From NCBI GenBank assembly GCA_016870715.1, contig VGAL01000002.1, forward strand, positions 34,204 through 98,203: a stretch of 64,000 nucleotides of DNA, read 5' to 3'. Position 1 is the first letter of the stretch. Each line of letters begins with the position of its first letter. Below the pieces are notes generated by a model that worked only from the letters and a program-made list of their open reading frames with translations, was not told where the DNA came from and made no database searches. The DNA is from Actinomycetota bacterium. Its GTDB lineage: Bacteria; Actinomycetota; Actinomycetes; Nanopelagicales; Nanopelagicaceae. Positions 61,213 to 64,000 of the stretch are shown piece by piece. Made by a program: the position numbers and the translations under genes.

Positions 61213-63429
61213 TCATAGTTTTTCCACTGGGGCATAGCGGAGTAAAAGGCGGCGCTCGCCGTAATTCCCGAAGTCAATGGTGGCTTCAGCGCGCTCCCCC
61301 TCGCCTGTGAGGGAACGAACGTGGCCGATTCCGAAGGTCTGATGGAGGACGCGATCGCCTACTGCCAAATCGAGAGAGATGACACGTTTACCAGTTGAAC
61401 GTACTGCAGGTGCGCTTTTGATCTTTGGTGTGAAGGTTGGCGATTTTTGTTCCATGAGATGTTCTGGAATCTCGCCGAAGAAACGTGAAGGTGCGTTGTA
61501 GGTTGGAGTGCCGAACATAAAACGGGTTGACGCGCGCGTGAGATAGAGACGTTCGCGAGCGCGAGTGAGGCCAACATATGCAAGACGTCGCTCCTCTTCG
61601 ATCTCATTGGGATCACCTAATGAACGCGAGTGCGGGAAGACGCCCTCCTCCAGTCCAGTGAGGAAGACGGTAGGAAACTCCAATCCCTTGGCGGTGTGCA
61701 AGGTCATCAAGGTAACGACGCCACCGTGATCTTCACCATCGGGGATTTGATCAGAATCTGCAACGAGCGAGACCCGCTCTAAGAATCCGACAAGTGATAT
61801 CTCGGAAAGCGCATCGTCGTCGCCTTGAGGATTTTCGTCCTCTTCATACTCTTGCGCGACTGCTACCAACTCCTCGATATTTTCTAATCGCCCTTCATCT
61901 TGTGGGTCGGTACTGTCGGAGAGTTCAGCGCCCAAACCGCTCTGTTCGATGACTGCCTCAGCAATGACTGATGGCTTAAAACCCTTCTCGACCATGGTGC
62001 GCAAGGTCGCCATGAGATTTGCAAATTGATCGATTGCGGAGATTGCGCGTGCAGACAGGTCCGAGGCTTGGTCGCACCTAAAGAGCGCATCCCAAAGTGG
62101 AAGATCAAGAGCATCGAGGGAGGCAATCGCTTTATCACCGATTCCGCGTTTGGGAGTATTGATGATTCGTCGGAGTGAGATCTCATCGTAGGGATTTGCT
62201 AACACTCGTAAATAAGCGAGTAAATCTCGGACTTCTTTTCGTTCGTAGAAGCGGACTCCCCCAACAACTTTGTAGGGAATAGCGCTACGCATAAAGACCT
62301 CTTCAAAGGGGCGAGATTGATTATTGGTTCGGTAGAAAATCGCAGTCTCCCCCGGTTGGGAGATTCCCTCGCTCTGCAAGCTGCGAATCTCGTTCACGAC
62401 GAACTCGGCTTCATCGCGCTCGTCATCGGCTTCGTAGGTGATGATTGCCGATCCTGCGCCAGAGTCGCTCCAGAGGTTCTTCGCCTTTCGACTCGCGTTA
62501 TTTGTAATTACTGCATTTGCAGCCGAGAGGATGTTTTGGGTCGAACGATAGTTCTGCTCAAGCAAGATGGTGCGCGCAGATGGGTAATCCTCTTCAAATT
62601 GGAGGATATTGCGGATAGTTGCGCCTCGGAAAGCATAGATTGATTGATCGGCATCACCAACAACGCAAAGTTCGGCAAGTGGGAAGCCATCGCTCTCATT
62701 ACCGACTAATTCACGTACTAATACATATTGGGCATGGTTGGTATCTTGATACTCATCGACGAGAACATGTCGAAACCTAGAGCGGTAACGCGCCTTTACC
62801 TCGGGGTGGCGCTGCAGTAACTCGACGGTCTTCATAATCAGATCATCAAAATCAAAAACATTTCCCTCGTGTAATTTCTTCTGGTAGATGGCGTAAGTTT
62901 CAGCGACTATCTCTTCGAAATGGTTCGTTGTTTGATTGGCATAGTCGGCTGGTCCCATCAATTCATTCTTGGCATTGCTGATGAGCGCGTGGATCTGCCG
63001 TGGGTTATATCTTTTCGGATCGAGATTGAGATCCTTGCCGATGAGCGCGACTAAACGTTGCGCATCACTCTGATCGTAAATGGTGAAGTTCTGCTTGTAA
63101 CCAGCAGCGACCGCCTCTTGGCGCAAGATTCGTACACACGCGGAGTGGAAAGTGGAGACCCACATCGATTTGGCGCGCAGCCCGACGAGGGCTTGAACCC
63201 GCTCACGCATCTCGCCCGCTGCTTTATTGGTGAAGGTAATGGCGAGGATTTCGTAAGGAGCGAATGCACGTGCGGCGAGGAGGTAAGCGATTCGATTGGT
63301 GAGGACTCGGGTTTTTCCCGACCCGGCGCCAGCGACGATCAGAAGTGGTGAACCAGCGTGAATGACCGCTTCGCGCTGTGCTGGGTTTAACCCGTCAAGG
63401 AGTGGGTGATTGGACCCGGTTTCACTCAT
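61213..63429 (-). CDS. pcrA: ATP-dependent DNA helicase PcrA/UvrD
   Basis: LNPAQREAVIHAGSPLLIVAGAGSGKTRVLTNRIAYL; VDEYQDTNHAQY; start at MSETGSNHP. Confidence 0.95.
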   Translation of the reverse strand: MSETGSNHPLLDGLNPAQREAVIHAGSPLLIVAGAGSGKTRVLTNRIAYLLAARAFAPYEILAITFTNKAAGEMRERVQALVGLRAKSMWVSTFHSACVRILRQEAVAAGYKQNFTIYDQSDAQRLVALIGKDLNLDPKRYNPRQIHALISNAKNELMGPADYANQTTNHFEEIVAETYAIYQKKLHEGNVFDFDDLIMKTVELLQRHPEVKARYRSRFRHVLVDEYQDTNHAQYVLVRELVGNESDGFPLAELCVVGDADQSIYAFRGATIRNILQFEEDYPSARTILLEQNYRSTQNILSAANAVITNNASRKAKNLWSDSGAGSAIITYEADDERDEAEFVVNEIRSLQSEGISQPGETAIFYRTNNQSRPFEEVFMRSAIPYKVVGGVRFYERKEVRDLLAYLRVLANPYDEISLRRIINTPKRGIGDKAIASLDALDLPLWDALFRCDQASDLSARAISAIDQFANLMATLRTMVEKGFKPSVIAEAVIEQSGLGAELSDSTDPQDEGRLENIEELVAVAQEYEEDENPQGDDDALSEISLVGFLERVSLVADSDQIPDGEDHGGVVTLMTLHTAKGLEFPTVFLTGLEEGVFPHSRSLGDPNEIEEERRLAYVGLTRARERLYLTRASTRFMFGTPTYNAPSRFFGEIPEHLMEQKSPTFTPKIKSAPAVRSTGKRVISLDLAVGDRVLHQTFGIGHVRSLTGEGERAEATIDFGNYGERRLLLRYAPVEKL

Positions 63430-63468
63430 AATGTACGAGCCTAACCTGAGCCACTGATAAGGAGCGCC

Positions 63469-64000
63469 ATGGAGCCGATTGCCGACCATGAGATTTCACG
63501 AATCCTCGCAGTGACCGCGCACCCTGATGACATCGACTTCGGGGCTGGGGGAACTATTGCGCAGTGGACCGCTAAGGGAATCGAGGTTGGCTATTGCATC
63601 GCCACTAATGGTGACCAAGGTGGGGAAGATCCAGATATTCCGCGCGATCAGATGCAAGTAATTAGACAGAAAGAACAACGTGATGCCGGAAAAATTCTTG
63701 GCGTCACGGATATGGAATTCTTGAATTATCGTGATGGCTGGCTCGAACCCACTATTGAATTACGTAAGAAAATCGTCCGCGCAATCCGTCGTTTCCAACC
63801 AGATCGTTTAGTAATCCAAAGTCCAGAGCGAAATTGGGATCGACTCGGTGCAAGCCATCCAGATCACATGGCTGCTGGAGAAGCTGCGATCCAAGCTGTA
63901 TATCCAGATGCGCGTAATCGTTTTGCATTCATGGATTTACTCGATGAAGGTCTCGAACCGTGGCGAGTAAAAGAAGTCTGGGTGATGTCGATGGTTACAC
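63469..64000 (+). CDS. PIG-L/LmbE-family deacetylase, partial (runs off window end)
   Basis: MEPIADHEISRILAVTAHPDDIDFGAGGTIAQWTAKGIEVGYCIATNGDQGG...SHPDHMAAGEAA; AAGGAG SD; missing from ORF track because no stop in window. Confidence 0.93.
   Translation, partial: MEPIADHEISRILAVTAHPDDIDFGAGGTIAQWTAKGIEVGYCIATNGDQGGEDPDIPRDQMQVIRQKEQRDAGKILGVTDMEFLNYRDGWLEPTIELRKKIVRAIRRFQPDRLVIQSPERNWDRLGASHPDHMAAGEAAIQAVYPDARNRFAFMDLLDEGLEPWRVKEVWVMSMVT

Noticed and set aside
1-64000. tRNA, rRNA, CRISPR arrays, IS elements, integrases, toxin-antitoxin or phage genes
   Set aside because: No gap is large enough and none showed tRNA-like or repeat-spacer structure; no transposase or integrase motifs in the translations.

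Overview
Gene-dense, almost fully coding 64 kb chromosomal segment from a streamlined actinomycete. Gene order and families (whiB, mshB, moeZ/TetR/DUF3107, DUF3117, DUF3017-folD, tatB-mrp-htrA) are clearly actinobacterial; freshwater acI/Nanopelagicales affinity is an inference only. Content is mostly core metabolism and envelope: glycosyltransferases, WhiB, DapC/DapD, CysS, mycothiol MshB, wall-polysaccharide export (SpoIID, ABC, GT2, LCP, Ugd), PurE/K/H/N, acyl-CoA carboxylase, B12-dependent acyl-CoA mutase, SucCD, Icd/Mdh, FolD, TrpS, PcrA. I found no tRNA/rRNA, CRISPR array, IS element or prophage. I did not find an obvious new multi-gene defence or biosynthetic system. The most notable signals are: (1) a four-hairpin leader before an MsiK-type sugar-ABC ATPase, probably the known msiK RNA motif; (2) a recurrent TANNNT-N6-9-ATG/GTG leaderless-promoter grammar, with at least three divergent gene pairs whose opposed -10 elements share bases; (3) a ParA-like protein whose Walker A motif lacks both lysines, translationally coupled to a DUF2236 gene; (4) an htrA-tatB-mrp locus without the usual sigE/rseA, with an orphan sigma-region-4-only protein nearby; (5) a B12 mutase with methylmalonyl-CoA-mutase-like active-site residues but an IcmA/IcmB-like split architecture; (6) paired perfect palindromes upstream of mdh; (7) a 3x10 bp repeat giving stop codons in all six frames between two convergent genes. 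All calls come from reading the sequence and the supplied ORF translations; no searches were run.
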